A stretch of DNA of 64,000 bases from Nocardioides massiliensis (GCF_030811215.1 NZ_JAUSQM010000001.1:62001-126000), one strand, 5' to 3'; counted from the first letter of the stretch, positions 42,046 to 54,115 are shown. Program-made: numbers and translations. The notes: generated by a model not told the origin, from the sequence alone.

Positions 42046-43257
42046 TCAGGCGCACAGGCCGTTCTCGCGGGCCCGCTCCTCGCGCTCCTGCTGCGCCGGC
42101 GTGCTCGCGCCCGCGCCGGGCTCGGGACCCGTCGTGCTCGCGCCCGCGCCGGGGTCGTCCTCGCCGGAGCCGCTCGGGGGCTGCTGCTTCGTGGGCGGCT
42201 CGGCGGCGGTGATCACGTCGGTGCTGAGCCGGCGGCTGAGCGGCTCGTCCTCGCGCAGCAGGTCCCACAGCTCGTCGGCGTCCTCGGTGAGGATCAGCCG
42301 GTTGCGGTCCTCGGGCCACCAGTCGAACGGCACCGACAGGAACTGCACGTTGTCCAGGCCGATGTCGGTCAGCTGCTTGGCGAGTCCGCCGAGCTTGGCC
42401 GGGGAGTCGAGGCCGTCGTCGAGGCGGATCGACTTGGTCGCCGCGTCGAGGAAGTTGTAGAGCTTGACCGGGTTGACCAGCGTGCCGAGCGAGACCGCCT
42501 TGTTGGTCATCGCCGCGAGGAAGGCCTGCTGACGCCGCATCCGGCCGACGTCGCCGTTGTCGGAGATCGCGGTGCGCGTGCGGACGTAATCGAGGGCCTG
42601 GCGCCCGTCGGCCTCGTAGGAGCCGGCCCGCAGGTGGATCTTGCCGTAGGTGTCGTTGACCTCCTCCGGCACGCAGATCGGCACGCCGCCGAGCGCGTCG
42701 ACCATGTCGCGGAAGCCGTTGAAGTTGACCTCGACGAAGTGGTGGATGCGCACGTCGGTCATGTGCTCGACCGTCTTCATCGTGCACGCGGGTCCGCCGT
42801 AGGCGAACGCCGCGTTGAACTGCTCCAGTCCGTTGGAGGCCGGGATCTCGACACCGGAGTCGGCGTTGGTGCAGGCGGGACGCTCGACCATCAGGTCCCG
42901 CGGGATGCTCACGCCGTACGCCCGGTCGCGGTCGCCGGACAGGTGCAGGAGGATCACCGTGTCGGCCAGCCCCGAGCTGTCCCCGCCGATGTCGCTGCCG
43001 AGGCGGCTGTCGGAGCCGATCAGCAGCACGTTGAGCGGCTTGTGGGTGGCCTTGACGCTGGCCTCGTCCGGCCGGTCGCCGCCGATGAGGGCGTCGGCGT
43101 CGATCACGCTGAGGTTGCCGTCGAGCTTGCGGTAGACGAGGGTGACACCGATCCCGACCACCAACGCGAGCGAGACGACTGCGATCAGGGCAGCACGCAG
43201 CCGCCGCTGACGGCGGGGGACCTCGGCGCGGTGGCGCGGGGTGGCCTTCTGGGGCAC
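42046..43257 (-). CDS. LytR-CpsA-Psr (LCP) family glycopolymer ligase
   Basis: An envelope enzyme of 403 residues that attaches teichoic acid, arabinogalactan or similar glycopolymers to peptidoglycan from lipid-linked precursors. It has an Arg-rich cytosolic start, one membrane helix (about 21-40) and the LCP domain: LNVLLIGSDSRLG (about residues 74-86), DTVILLHLSG, AYGVSIPRDLMV with catalytic-site Arg, and ALDYVRTRTAISDNGDVGRM, again with the essential Arg residues. The C-terminal 60 residues are a disordered Pro/Gly/Ala tail with two GAGAST copies. GTG is the likely start. Confidence 0.9.
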   Translation of the reverse strand: MPQKATPRHRAEVPRRQRRLRAALIAVVSLALVVGIGVTLVYRKLDGNLSVIDADALIGGDRPDEASVKATHKPLNVLLIGSDSRLGSDIGGDSSGLADTVILLHLSGDRDRAYGVSIPRDLMVERPACTNADSGVEIPASNGLEQFNAAFAYGGPACTMKTVEHMTDVRIHHFVEVNFNGFRDMVDALGGVPICVPEEVNDTYGKIHLRAGSYEADGRQALDYVRTRTAISDNGDVGRMRRQQAFLAAMTNKAVSLGTLVNPVKLYNFLDAATKSIRLDDGLDSPAKLGGLAKQLTDIGLDNVQFLSVPFDWWPEDRNRLILTEDADELWDLLREDEPLSRRLSTDVITAAEPPTKQQPPSGSGEDDPGAGASTTGPEPGAGASTPAQQEREERARENGLCA

Positions 43258-43374
43258 GGCGGTCGGGCTCTCGGACGGTCGGGACAGGGATCACCATTGT
43301 GCGCGGCCCGTGGCGAGGACCCGAAATCGGCCCTCCCGCTCACCGTGCCAAGATACGCAGCGCAAGCAAGACCT

Positions 43375-43447
43375 GCCCCAGTAGCTCAGTGGATAGAGCA
43401 GCCGCCTCCTAAGCGAAAGGTCGCCAGTTCGACTCTGGCCTGGGGCA
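43375..43447 (+). tRNA. tRNA-Arg (anticodon CCT)
   Basis: A 73-base tRNA: acceptor GCCCCAG/CTGGGGC, D arm GCTC-AGTGGATA-GAGC, anticodon loop CTCCTAA (CCT, reading AGG) and T arm GCCAG-TTCGACT-CTGGC. CCA is not encoded. The anticodon stem GCCGC/GCGAA pairs only in its lower three positions; the top two are G-A and C-A mismatches. Confidence 0.9.
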
Positions 43448-43467
43448 CCGAACACCCCGCACCGTCA

Positions 43468-45486
43468 TCAGCTGAACGCACCGGTCCCCTCGAGGGCCTT
43501 CCAGACCTCCTCGCGGCGCGCGACCGCGAAGTCGGTCGCGACGTGGTAGCGGTCGCGCCACACCACCTCGCCGTTCACCACCGGCTGGCAGGTCGGCGCC
43601 GACGGGCAGAAGGCGTTGTTGAGGTTGACCGTCGACACGTTGTCGAGGACCTGCGCCATCGTGATGTACGCCGCGCTGGTGCCCGGCGTGTCCACGGGAA
43701 GCGGCACGACGCAGTCCACCGCGGTGGTGGCGGTCGCGAGGCACTCGTCGGGCCGGAAGGTGTCGGGCGTGAGGACGTCCTCGATGAGCACGACGTGGTC
43801 GACGTGCTGGGTGATGGTGTCCAGCGTCTCGCGCGTGGAACGCAGGATGGTCCGCTCGATCGGCTCGCGGACGTCGTCGCGGGCCTCGAGGTTGCGCATC
43901 TTCGCCTTCGACGCCAGGCGGTCCTGGCTGACGAGCACGATGACGTCGGGGTCGAGCTGGGGCAGCTTCTCGTCGTACCAGCCGACGCGGATCCCCTCGC
44001 ACCTCTCGATGCGTGCCTGCGGGGACTGCAGGTTGACGATGTCAGGCTGCCACATGCACCCGGCGAGGACGTTCATCGAGAACGTCCAGCCCTGCTCCTC
44101 GGCGATCTCGCGGAACATCGGCGCCAGCATGCGGGCGTGGCTGTCACCGACGAGCAGGACGTGCGGTCCGTCGCCCTCGACCACGATGCACTCGGTCGGG
44201 TCCTCGGCCTCGCACGGGAGGTCGGCGCCCTTGTCGGCCTGGATCGCGGCCCAGTCGATCCCGGAGGGGACGTCCTCCGCCTCGGCCGCAGCGGTCTCCG
44301 CGGCGACCCCTTGAACGCTGGTGGTCTGGTTGGCACCGCCGTTGGCGACCAGCGAGGGCTGGCGGTCCTTCTCCAACGCCCACGGGACGAAGAACACCGC
44401 GATCAGCGCACTCGTGCCCACGCCGGCCACGACGACCTTCCACTTGTGCCCGTCGAGCAGCTTGCTGGTGCGCACCGGTGTCTCGAGCAGCTCGGCCGAC
44501 GCGGCGGCCATGGCGACGGACAGGACCCCCACCAGCACGGCGAGCGTCTCGGGGCTCGTCGCGATGAACTCCTGGAGGACCAGGGTGATCGGCCAGTGCC
44601 ACAGGTAGATCGCGTAGGTGATCGTGCCGAGATAGACGGGGATGCGCGCGCTGACCGCCCGGCTCAACAGCTGCTGGTCGTTGATCATCAGACCGCCGAC
44701 CAGCATGGTGCAGGCCACCATGGCGACGATGCCGCGGTTGGACTGGGTGAGATCCAGCCACGGCCCGATCAGGAGGACCCAGGTCGCGAACCCGGTCACG
44801 GCGATCACCGTGCCCCAGCGGCGAGAGACCTGGAAGCGGGGCGAGCGCATCGCGACGGCGAGCAGCGCGCCGGCCACGATCTGGTAGAGCCGGGCGTCGG
44901 TGCCGTAGTAGGCGTGCATCTCGTCGACGCGGCCCCAGTAGACCTGCGAGGCCAGGGAGGCCAGGAAGACCACGGTCAGGCCGACGGGCAGGGCCCACTT
45001 CGACTTGAGCTTCAGCAGGAAGATCACCAGGAGCGGGAAGAAGATGTAGAACTGCTCCTCCAGCGACAGGCTCCAGAAGTGCAGGAACGGACTGACCTGC
45101 TCCGCGGCGAAGTAGTCCGTGGACTGCATGATGTGGTGCCAGTTGGCGTAGTAGAGCAGCGCCGCCTGCGCGTCACCGATCACCTCGAGTCGGCGTACGA
45201 CCGAGGTGAGGAGGAGGAAGATCAGCGTGACGCCGACGATGGTGAGGATCGCCGCCGGGAGCAGCCGCCGGACCCGCCGGGCGTAGAACCGACCGAGGTC
45301 GAGCTTCCCCTTGCGATCGATCTCGCTCAGGATGACGTTGGTGACCAGGTAGCCCGACAGCACGAAGAACAGGTCGAGCGGCACGAAGCCGCCCGGAACC
45401 CACTCCACGCCGGCGTGGAAGAGGATGATGACGAGGGCTGCCATCGACCGGAGCCCGTCGAGCGCGGGGCGGTACGTCCACTTCAC
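43468..45486 (-). CDS. Membrane acyltransferase with SGNH domain (OatA/OafA-like)
   Basis: A 672-residue O-acyltransferase. The N-terminal acyltransferase-3 domain (about 1-365) has ten or so helices, with YRPALDGLRSMAALVIILFH and SLSLEEQFYIFFPLLVIF. After an outward linker, an SGNH hydrolase-like domain begins with VLLVGDSHARMLAPMFREIA (Ser nucleophile, about residues 450-469). In this family the membrane part moves an acyl group across and the SGNH part places it on peptidoglycan or a glycan. The GTG has GAGGAG ten bases upstream. It faces the LCP gene across tRNA-Arg, consistent with envelope work. Confidence 0.9.
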   Translation of the reverse strand: MKWTYRPALDGLRSMAALVIILFHAGVEWVPGGFVPLDLFFVLSGYLVTNVILSEIDRKGKLDLGRFYARRVRRLLPAAILTIVGVTLIFLLLTSVVRRLEVIGDAQAALLYYANWHHIMQSTDYFAAEQVSPFLHFWSLSLEEQFYIFFPLLVIFLLKLKSKWALPVGLTVVFLASLASQVYWGRVDEMHAYYGTDARLYQIVAGALLAVAMRSPRFQVSRRWGTVIAVTGFATWVLLIGPWLDLTQSNRGIVAMVACTMLVGGLMINDQQLLSRAVSARIPVYLGTITYAIYLWHWPITLVLQEFIATSPETLAVLVGVLSVAMAAASAELLETPVRTSKLLDGHKWKVVVAGVGTSALIAVFFVPWALEKDRQPSLVANGGANQTTSVQGVAAETAAAEAEDVPSGIDWAAIQADKGADLPCEAEDPTECIVVEGDGPHVLLVGDSHARMLAPMFREIAEEQGWTFSMNVLAGCMWQPDIVNLQSPQARIERCEGIRVGWYDEKLPQLDPDVIVLVSQDRLASKAKMRNLEARDDVREPIERTILRSTRETLDTITQHVDHVVLIEDVLTPDTFRPDECLATATTAVDCVVPLPVDTPGTSAAYITMAQVLDNVSTVNLNNAFCPSAPTCQPVVNGEVVWRDRYHVATDFAVARREEVWKALEGTGAFS

Positions 45487-45624
45487 GGGCGGGCAACTCC
45501 TCGAACGCTCGGTCGTCCGGACAGGGAGAGTGGGACGAGCAGAACGCTTGTACCCACTTCCCCTGCCGCTCTCACGTCGGTGCCCTACTGTTTCAGGTCG
45601 CCCTCGAACGGTCACCTCGGGGGT

Positions 45625-46191
45625 ATGACTGAGAACGCGCCCGACAGCAGCCAGAACGCCCCGCTGGGCGGCCGCAAGGTCGCCTTCCTCGTTGCCACCG
45701 AGGGCACCGAGCAGGTCGAGCTCACCGAGCCGTGGAAGGCGGTCGAGCAGGCCGGCGGCCAGCCGGTGCTGATCAGCACCGAGTCCGGCACCATCCAAGC
45801 CTTCAACCACCTCGAGGCGGCCGACACGTTCGACGTCGACGTCGCGGTCGGTGACGCAGCGACCGGCGACTACGCCGGACTCGTGCTCCCCGGTGGGGTC
45901 GCCAACCCTGATGCGCTCCGGATGGACGCAGACGCCGTCGCCTTCGTGCGCAGCTTCTTCGACGACGAGCGCCCGGTCGCCGCGATCTGCCACGCACCCT
46001 GGACCCTCGTCGAGGCCGGGGTCGTCTCCGGCCGGACCCTGACGTCGTTCCCGAGCCTGCAGACCGACATCCGCAACGCCGGTGGCACCTGGGTCGACGA
46101 GGAGGTCGTCGTCGACGGCCTCCTCGTGACCAGCCGCAAGCCCGACGACCTCCCGGCGTTCAACGCCAAGCTCGTCGAGCTGCTCAGCTGA
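45625..46191 (+). CDS. DJ-1/PfpI family protein
   Basis: A 188-residue PfpI/YhbO-type protein: KVAFLVATEGTEQVELTEPW (Glu of the active site, about residues 18-37), YAGLVLPGGVANPDALRMDA, and the nucleophile elbow VAAICHAPWTLVEAG with catalytic Cys (about residue 122). Relatives act as stress-protective deglycases, glyoxalases or proteases; which one applies here cannot be decided. It is divergent from the acyltransferase gene, with TACTGT as a possible -10. The last eight bases overlap the converging gene. Confidence 0.9.
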   Translation: MTENAPDSSQNAPLGGRKVAFLVATEGTEQVELTEPWKAVEQAGGQPVLISTESGTIQAFNHLEAADTFDVDVAVGDAATGDYAGLVLPGGVANPDALRMDADAVAFVRSFFDDERPVAAICHAPWTLVEAGVVSGRTLTSFPSLQTDIRNAGGTWVDEEVVVDGLLVTSRKPDDLPAFNAKLVELLS

Positions 46192-47359
46192 CCGAGAGGA
46201 CCTCGAACCTCATCTGCGCGTCGATCAGCCGACGTGTGAGGTGCTCGCCCATCGCCGTGGCAGTGGTGACCTGCCCGGCGGTGGGCGGGTTGTCGTCCAG
46301 GGCCAGGCAGAGCGCGGACTCGGCGAGCATCTTCGCGGTCTCGGTGTAGCCCGGGTCGCCCCCCGACACCCGGGTGTGGACCGTGCGGCCGCCACCCTCG
46401 CCGATGAAGTCGACGCTGAAGCGGGACTTCTCCCGCCGCTGCGCCGACGGACCCTGGCCCGGCTCGATGCGCGACAAGATCGCCTTGCGCAACGGCGGGA
46501 CCTGCGCCGCGCCGAGCAGGCCCGCCGCCCCCACCATGCCCCCGACCGCGACCGGGAGTCGCCGTACGCCGGCGTAGTGCGAGTAGCGGAAGTCCGGCCC
46601 GTAGCGCTCCAGGGCCGCCCCGGATCGCGCGATGACGAACGGGTCGATCGTGGGCAGCGGCACCAGCCAGTAGCCGAGCTCCGCGTCGCGGTGCGGGCGC
46701 TTGACGACCGTCCGGGAGCGCCGCCCCTGCGGCCGCGGCTCGCGGGCCCTACGCTCCTTGGCCGCCTGCTGCATCTGCCGGCCGCGGGCGAACGCGCCGA
46801 TGGCGGAGTGGAAGGTGCCGCCGGAGAACGCGGCGTTGGTGCGGACCACGCCGCGCACCGTGATCGGCACGTCCTCGGGCAGCTGGAGCACGGTGTAGCG
46901 CGCACCCAGGTCGTGCGGGATCGAGTCGAACCCACACGCGTGCACCAGGCGCGCCCCGCTCGCCACGGCGGTCTCGTGGTGCGCGAGCCAGGTGCGGTCC
47001 ACGAACTCCGGCTCGCCGGTGATGTCGAGATAGTCGGTGCCGGCCTTCGCGCAGGCGGCGACGACCGGATCGCCGTACTGCTGGTAGGGCCCCACCGTGG
47101 TCGCCAGCACCCGCGTACGCCGCGCTGCCTCGTCGAGGCTCGCGGGGTCGGAGGTGTCGGCGAGGACCAGGGGCAGGTCGGCGCAGGCGGAGTCGATCGC
47201 AGCGAGCTTCTCCCGCACCGCGGCGAGCTTCACGTGGTTGCGGCCGGCCAGGCCCCAGCGCAGGCCGGGCGGGGCGTGCTGGGCGAGGTACTCGGCGGTC
47301 AGCGCGCCGGTGAAGCCCGTGGCTCCCAGCAGCAGGATGTCGAGCTCGCGGTCGGACAC
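46184..47359 (-). CDS. Saccharopine dehydrogenase-like / trans-acting enoyl reductase family protein
   Basis: A 391-residue Rossmann-fold protein with LLLGATGFTGALTAEYLA (residues 9-26), TTVGPYQQYGDPVVAAC and CGFDSIPHDLGA. This pattern is that of the actinobacterial saccharopine-reductase-like group that includes the mycobacterial trans-acting enoyl reductase used in phthiocerol lipid synthesis, and of mammalian SCCPDH. Lysine catabolism is unlikely. A basic insertion (about 205-222) is present. GTG has GAGGAG upstream. Tail-to-tail with the PfpI gene. Confidence 0.8.
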   Translation of the reverse strand: MSDRELDILLLGATGFTGALTAEYLAQHAPPGLRWGLAGRNHVKLAAVREKLAAIDSACADLPLVLADTSDPASLDEAARRTRVLATTVGPYQQYGDPVVAACAKAGTDYLDITGEPEFVDRTWLAHHETAVASGARLVHACGFDSIPHDLGARYTVLQLPEDVPITVRGVVRTNAAFSGGTFHSAIGAFARGRQMQQAAKERRAREPRPQGRRSRTVVKRPHRDAELGYWLVPLPTIDPFVIARSGAALERYGPDFRYSHYAGVRRLPVAVGGMVGAAGLLGAAQVPPLRKAILSRIEPGQGPSAQRREKSRFSVDFIGEGGGRTVHTRVSGGDPGYTETAKMLAESALCLALDDNPPTAGQVTTATAMGEHLTRRLIDAQMRFEVLSVS

Positions 47360-47461
47360 GGGTGCTCCTCGGATCTATCGACGACACGGGTGGTGGGATC
47401 CACTCCGACGGGTCCACTCTGACGGGGGAACCCAAGCACCCTCACCTGCGTCTCACCGGGC

Positions 47462-49375
47462 GTGCACGCACTCCTCTCCTCCCTCCCCCGGCGCGCCCGT
47501 CTGGTCACCGGCATCGTCACCGTCGGCGCGGTCCTCGCCACCACGGTCCTCCTGGCCACCACCGGCCCGCCGTCCCCCGAGGCACCAGCGCAGGAGCCGC
47601 GGGACCTGGAGCCGGTCGCCGTCACCGGCCCGATCGCGCCTGCCGACAGCTGCGAGGCGTTGCTGAGGGCGTACGTCGCGGCGGCGCTGCCCGAGGTGAC
47701 GGCGTGGGGGCTCGGCGGCGGGTGGGGACGGTTCCCGGTCGCGGCGGGCGCCACGGTGGACCTCGCCGTCGGCTCCTCCGCCGGGGGCACCAACGTCCAG
47801 GAGGCGGGCGTCGACGAGGCCGACATCGCCAAGACCGACGGCCGACACGTGTACGCCGTCCAGGGCCGCCGCCTCACCGTGCACGAGATCACTGGCGTGA
47901 CACCGCGCCTGCTGACCCGGATCGTCCTGCCGAGGCACGTCCACGGCGCCGAGCTGCTGCTGGCCGACGACCGGCTCGTCGTGCTGGGCGGGACCTCCGG
48001 TGCCCCTCCCGGACCCGCTGCCCGGTCGGCGGTCATCGACTCCATCTGGCCGGCCGGTGGTGGCAGCACGCTGGTGCGGACCTACCACGTCGCCGACCCG
48101 GCGTCCCCGGTGCTGCTGTCCGACGAGGTCGTCGAGGGATCGGTGCTCGGCGCGCGCCTGCACGACGACGGCGACGACGCGGCCGTCCGGCTCAGCTTCC
48201 GCCATCACGGACCCGCGCTGGACTTCGTGCAACCCAACCGTCGGCGCACCCGGGCCGACGCTCTGCGCCACAACCGCGACCTCGTACGACGCAGCGTCAT
48301 CGAGGACTGGCTGCCGCACGTGCGCCCCGCGAACGGGGGCGCCGGCGCTCCCCTCGTCGACTGCGACGACGTCGCTCTCGTCGACGACCGTGCCGCGGCC
48401 GGCACCGTGAGCCTGCTCGCCTGGGACGTCCCGGCGGGTCCGACGGCGCGCACGGCGACGGCGATCGCCACGGAGTCCGACCTGCTCTACGCCAGTACCG
48501 ACCGGGTCTACCTCGCGACCCGTGACTGGCAACGACCCCGGACCGGGGTCCACGCCTTCGCGCTCGAGGCCGGCGCCGGCGAGGACGGCCCGACCACCCG
48601 CTACCTCGGCTCCGGCACGGTCCCGGGCCGGGTCGCCGACCGCTGGTCGTTCGACGCCCACGACGGCACCCTGCGCGTGGCGTCCGCACTCGGCCGCTCG
48701 TGGAATCCCCGCGAGAACGCCGTGACCGTGCTCGCCGAGGGCGAGGGGGAGCTCGTCGAGGTGGGCCAGGTCGCCGGCATGGGTCGACGCGAGCAGATCC
48801 ACGCGGTGCGCTGGTTCGACGACCTCGCCGTGCTGGTCACCTTCCGCCAGGTCGACCCGCTCTACACCGTCGACCTCACCGACCCGACGAGTCCTCGGCT
48901 CCTCGGGGAGCTGAAGATCCCGGGCTTCTCCGCCTACCTGCACCCGATCGGCGACGGCCGGGTGCTCGGTCTCGGCCAGGACGCGACAGCACGCGGGCGC
49001 ACGCGGGGTGCGCAGGCGTCGCTGTTCGACCTCGGCGACCTGGCAGACCCGCGGCGTACGGCGTCCGCGGGACTGGGCCGGCACACGAACTGGGGCGCGG
49101 AGTGGGAGCCGCGCACCTTCACCTGGTTGCCGCAGCGCCGGCTGGGCATCGCGGTGGCCGACTTCTGGCAGCGCGGGCGGCGCGGGCCCCGGCTGGTCGC
49201 GGTCGAGCCGGACGGCGACCGTCTGACCGCCACCGTCCTCCCCCATCCCGTCGGCAGGTGGGGCAGCGACTCCGTGCGCACGCTCCCCCTGGCTGACGAG
49301 CGCGTCGCCGTCGTCAGCCGTCGCGGGGTCGAGGTCGTCGACCTCGACCGCGAGCTCAGCCCGGGCGGCGGGTGA
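47462..49375 (+). CDS. Secreted beta-propeller domain protein
   Basis: A 637-residue exported protein with an N-terminal signal or anchor (about residues 11-31) and a large domain of the secreted beta-propeller family (PF09826-like): TNVQEAGVDEADIAKTDGRH (about residues 111-130) is the hallmark, followed by repeated blades such as VYAVQGRRLTVHEI, and YRAxx-type strands in the second half. Function is unknown; such propellers usually bind proteins or glycans outside the cell. No ribosome binding site is evident before the GTG. The gene overlaps a converging membrane-protein gene by 20 bases. Confidence 0.8.
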   Translation: MHALLSSLPRRARLVTGIVTVGAVLATTVLLATTGPPSPEAPAQEPRDLEPVAVTGPIAPADSCEALLRAYVAAALPEVTAWGLGGGWGRFPVAAGATVDLAVGSSAGGTNVQEAGVDEADIAKTDGRHVYAVQGRRLTVHEITGVTPRLLTRIVLPRHVHGAELLLADDRLVVLGGTSGAPPGPAARSAVIDSIWPAGGGSTLVRTYHVADPASPVLLSDEVVEGSVLGARLHDDGDDAAVRLSFRHHGPALDFVQPNRRRTRADALRHNRDLVRRSVIEDWLPHVRPANGGAGAPLVDCDDVALVDDRAAAGTVSLLAWDVPAGPTARTATAIATESDLLYASTDRVYLATRDWQRPRTGVHAFALEAGAGEDGPTTRYLGSGTVPGRVADRWSFDAHDGTLRVASALGRSWNPRENAVTVLAEGEGELVEVGQVAGMGRREQIHAVRWFDDLAVLVTFRQVDPLYTVDLTDPTSPRLLGELKIPGFSAYLHPIGDGRVLGLGQDATARGRTRGAQASLFDLGDLADPRRTASAGLGRHTNWGAEWEPRTFTWLPQRRLGIAVADFWQRGRRGPRLVAVEPDGDRLTATVLPHPVGRWGSDSVRTLPLADERVAVVSRRGVEVVDLDRELSPGGG

Positions 49376-49764
49376 GTGCGGGACGGGTGCGCCAGAGCCA
49401 CCACAGGCCGACGAACGGCAGCACGAGCGGGACGAAGCCGTAGCCGGCACCGAACTCCGACCACACGGTCGCCTCGTCGAACCACTCCGGCACGGCCGCG
49501 CTCACGGCACCGATGCCGACGACGCCGACCAGCTCGACGGAGCACGCCACCAGGGCGATCCGCCACCACCCGGGACCGTCCTTGGCCAGCGCGACCGTGG
49601 CGACGACGTAGACCGCGGCGGCGAAAGCCGAGAGCAGGTAGGGCACCGGGGCCTGGTCGAACTTGGTCGCCAGCTGCGTGACCGAGCGACCACACGCCGA
49701 CAGCGCGAACACGGCGTACACCGCCACCAGGAGCCGGCCGAAGCCCCGGTTCGTGACGACCGCC

Positions 49765-49772
<8 letters not shown>
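49356..49772 (-). CDS. Four-helix membrane protein, unknown function
   Basis: A 138-residue protein with about four hydrophobic segments (residues 11-27, 45-62, 72-92 and 110-127) and little else. It resembles uncharacterised actinobacterial integral membrane proteins. Its GTG lies eight bases inside the end of the upstream membrane-protein gene, so the two are translationally coupled behind cysM. Mycobacteria have a rhomboid-type gene after cysM (from memory), which these do not resemble: I see no GxSG serine or conserved His. Function unknown. Confidence 0.7.
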
Positions 49773-51810
<2,038 letters not shown>

Positions 51811-51817
51811 GCCACCC

Positions 51818-51823
51818 AGGTTA
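51818..51823 (-). promoter_or_regulatory. -10 hexamer of a leaderless mec-cysO-cysM transcript
   Basis: TAACCT, seven bases, then the mec GTG. Confidence 0.45.
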
Positions 51824-51876
51824 GGCGAGTGAGCCAGGACACCCGGCGCCAGCCCGAGGGGCGGGCGTCGGCCGAC

Positions 51877-52458
51877 CTAGCGCCACAGCGCCTGGACGAG
51901 CGTCTCCTGCAAGAACCCGGCCCAGTCGTAGATGTCGTGCACGTGGGCGCGCGGGTCGTCCTCGGGCAGCGAGGCCCAGTAGTCCTCATCGCCGTCCTCG
52001 ATGCCGAGCCGGGTCGCCAGGGCGAGGCGGACGTCGGTCAGGGAGCGCAGCCATGCCTGGGCGGAGGGCTGGTCGAGCTCGACGTCGACCCACAGTCCGT
52101 CCTCGGTGAGCACCGGCGGCAGACCGGACTCCTCCAGCTGGTCGATCACCAGCGCCGCGGTGCGCGCCTTGGTGTCGCGCAGCCCGCCCTCCGTGAAGCG
52201 CCGGAACTCGCCGGCGGCCTCCTCGTCGTCGGGATACGCGGTCGGGAAGAGCCGCGCGAGGACCGGGTCCTCGGGCTCGGTGGTCGGTCCGGAGAAGTCG
52301 AGCATCGCCTCGAACGGGTCGACCGACCCGGGGGCCGCCATCTCGTTGCGCAGCAACTCGACGAGCTGGGAGACCAGAGAGCGCAGCAGGTCGGCCTCGA
52401 AGCCGGACAGCGAGATCACCACGCCGCCACCGCGGGCGGGCTCGAAGCCCGACGTCAC
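51877..52458 (-). CDS. DUF2017 protein
   Basis: A 193-residue protein of the actinobacterial DUF2017 family: [20 protein letters not shown] at the N-terminus, then [20 protein letters not shown] (about residues 60-79) and a C-terminal [15 protein letters not shown]. It is acidic and soluble with no known activity. Its GTG overlaps the clpS stop (GTGA), and the clpS-DUF2017 pair is conserved in mycobacteria next to mec-cysO-cysM (from memory), hinting at a link to ClpS-mediated proteolysis. Confidence 0.85.
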   Translation of the reverse strand: MTSGFEPARGGGVVISLSGFEADLLRSLVSQLVELLRNEMAAPGSVDPFEAMLDFSGPTTEPEDPVLARLFPTAYPDDEEAAGEFRRFTEGGLRDTKARTAALVIDQLEESGLPPVLTEDGLWVDVELDQPSAQAWLRSLTDVRLALATRLGIEDGDEDYWASLPEDDPRAHVHDIYDWAGFLQETLVQALWR

Positions 52459-52760
52459 TGGTCGTCCCGCTGCAGCGTCGCCCACAGGCCGTACTCGTGC
52501 ATGGCCTGCACGTCGCGCTCCATCTCCTCGCGCGACCCCGCCGACACCACCGAGCGGCCCTCCTCGTGGACCTCGAGCATCAGCTTCTCGGCCTTCTTCC
52601 TCGAGTAGCCGAAGTAGGTGCAGAACACGTAGGTCACGTAGGACATCAGGTTGACCGGGTCGTTCCAGACGATGGTCACCCACGGGGTGGCGGGAAGGGT
52701 CGACTCGTCGCTGACGGGCTCGTCGAGTTCGACCGGGCTCGGCGCGGACACATGGATCAT
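52455..52760 (-). CDS. clpS: ATP-dependent Clp protease adaptor ClpS
   Basis: The N-recognin that brings proteins with destabilising N-terminal residues to ClpC/ClpA-ClpP. The 101-residue protein has a flexible acidic N-terminus and the core [20 protein letters not shown] (about residues 27-46), with Asn-Asp of the N-degron pocket, then [11 protein letters not shown] is five bases after CACAAT. It is divergent from pncB across only 32 bases and coupled to the DUF2017 gene. Confidence 0.93.
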   Translation of the reverse strand: MIHVSAPSPVELDEPVSDESTLPATPWVTIVWNDPVNLMSYVTYVFCTYFGYSRKKAEKLMLEVHEEGRSVVSAGSREEMERDVQAMHEYGLWATLQRDDQ

Positions 52761-52792
52761 TGTGCCAGGCTCCGTATGCCAGTCTTCGGGGC

Positions 52793-54103
52793 ATGTCGAG
52801 CCCGCCCCGCTCCCCCGCGCTGCTCACCGACCGCTACGAGCTGACCATGGTCGACGCGGCCCTGCGCGCCGGCACCGCCGACCGCCGGGTCGCCTTCGCG
52901 GTCTTCGCCCGCGGCCTGCCCGCCGGCCGGCGCTACGGCGTCGTCGCCGGCACCGGACGCCTCCTCGACGCCCTCGCCGACTTCCGCTTCGGCGACGCCG
53001 AGCTCGCGTTCCTCGAGGAGCACCAGGTGGTCGGTGCCGAGACGCTGGCGTGGCTGGCCGACTACCGCTTCGCCGGTGACATCCGCGGCTACGGCGAGGG
53101 CGAGACCTACTTCCCCGGCTCCCCGCTGCTCGTGATCGAGGGCGGTTTCGCCGAGGCCGTGCTGCTGGAGACCCTCGTGCTGTCGATCCTCAACCACGAC
53201 TGCGCGATCGCGAGCGCCGCGTCCCGCATGACCGCCGCCGCGCGCCAGCGCCCGTGCCTCGACATGGGAGCGCGCCGGGCCCACGAGGAGTCGGCGGTCG
53301 CCGCCGCCCGAGCCGCCTACATCGCCGGCTTCGAGGGCACCTCCAACCTCGCCGCGCACGCGCGCCACGGCGTCCCGTCGGCCGGCACGAGCGCGCACGC
53401 CTTCACGCTGCTGCACGACACCGAGGAGGACGCCTTCGCCGCCCAGGTCGCGGCGATGGGTGCCGGCACCACCCTGCTCGTCGACACCTACGACGTGCCG
53501 TCCGCGATCCGCACCGCCGTACGCGTCGCCGGGACGCAGCTGGGCGGGATCCGGCTCGACTCCGGTGACCTGGCGACCGAGGCGTTCCGTGCCCGCGCCC
53601 TGCTCGATGAGCTCGGTGCGCACGACACCCAGATCGTGGTCACCTCCGACCTCGACGAGTACGCCGTCGCCGCGCTCGCCGCCGCGCCGGTCGACCGCTA
53701 CGGCATCGGCACCTCGCTGGTCACCGGCAGCGGCCACCCGACGGCGCGGCTCGTCTACAAGATGGTCGCGCGCCACGACGGCGACGGCACAGGTGACGGA
53801 GCGGGTGACGGCTGGGTGCCGTTGGCGAAGGCCAGTGCCGGCAAGGCGTCGGTCGGTGGCCGGCACTGGGCCTACCGGCGGACCCGCGAGGGCCGCGCGG
53901 TGGCCGAGGTCCTGCGCCCGTCGCCGCAGGCGGGTCCCGACGAGCGTCCGCTCGACCGCGTGCTCGTGCGGGCCGGTGAGATCGTCGGCGTCGAGCCGCT
54001 GGAGTCCGCCCGCGAGCGGCACGCCCGCAGCCGGGCGGAGCTCCCCGAGCAGGCGCTGCGACTCTCCCCCGGCGGTCCGGTGATCCCCACCGAGTGGGTC
54101 TGA
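52793..54103 (+). CDS. pncB: Nicotinate phosphoribosyltransferase
   Basis: PncB makes nicotinate mononucleotide from nicotinate and PRPP in NAD salvage. The 436-residue enzyme shows [18 protein letters not shown] at the N-terminus, [11 protein letters not shown] (active-site region, about residues 158-168), GTSNLAA and GIRLDSGDL (about 251-259), as expected for the family. ATG begins right at the conserved core; the divergent clpS start is 32 bases away, the same arrangement as in mycobacteria (from memory). No nadD-type gene is adjacent. Confidence 0.94.
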   Translation: MSSPPRSPALLTDRYELTMVDAALRAGTADRRVAFAVFARGLPAGRRYGVVAGTGRLLDALADFRFGDAELAFLEEHQVVGAETLAWLADYRFAGDIRGYGEGETYFPGSPLLVIEGGFAEAVLLETLVLSILNHDCAIASAASRMTAAARQRPCLDMGARRAHEESAVAAARAAYIAGFEGTSNLAAHARHGVPSAGTSAHAFTLLHDTEEDAFAAQVAAMGAGTTLLVDTYDVPSAIRTAVRVAGTQLGGIRLDSGDLATEAFRARALLDELGAHDTQIVVTSDLDEYAVAALAAAPVDRYGIGTSLVTGSGHPTARLVYKMVARHDGDGTGDGAGDGWVPLAKASAGKASVGGRHWAYRRTREGRAVAEVLRPSPQAGPDERPLDRVLVRAGEIVGVEPLESARERHARSRAELPEQALRLSPGGPVIPTEWV

Positions 54104-54115
54104 CCGGCCGCCGGG

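Noticed and set aside
42634-46191. A 1185-codon open frame on the plus strand
   Set aside because: It runs antisense through the LCP, tRNA-Arg and acyltransferase genes and has shadow-type composition; only its last 189 codons, in the PfpI gene, are real.
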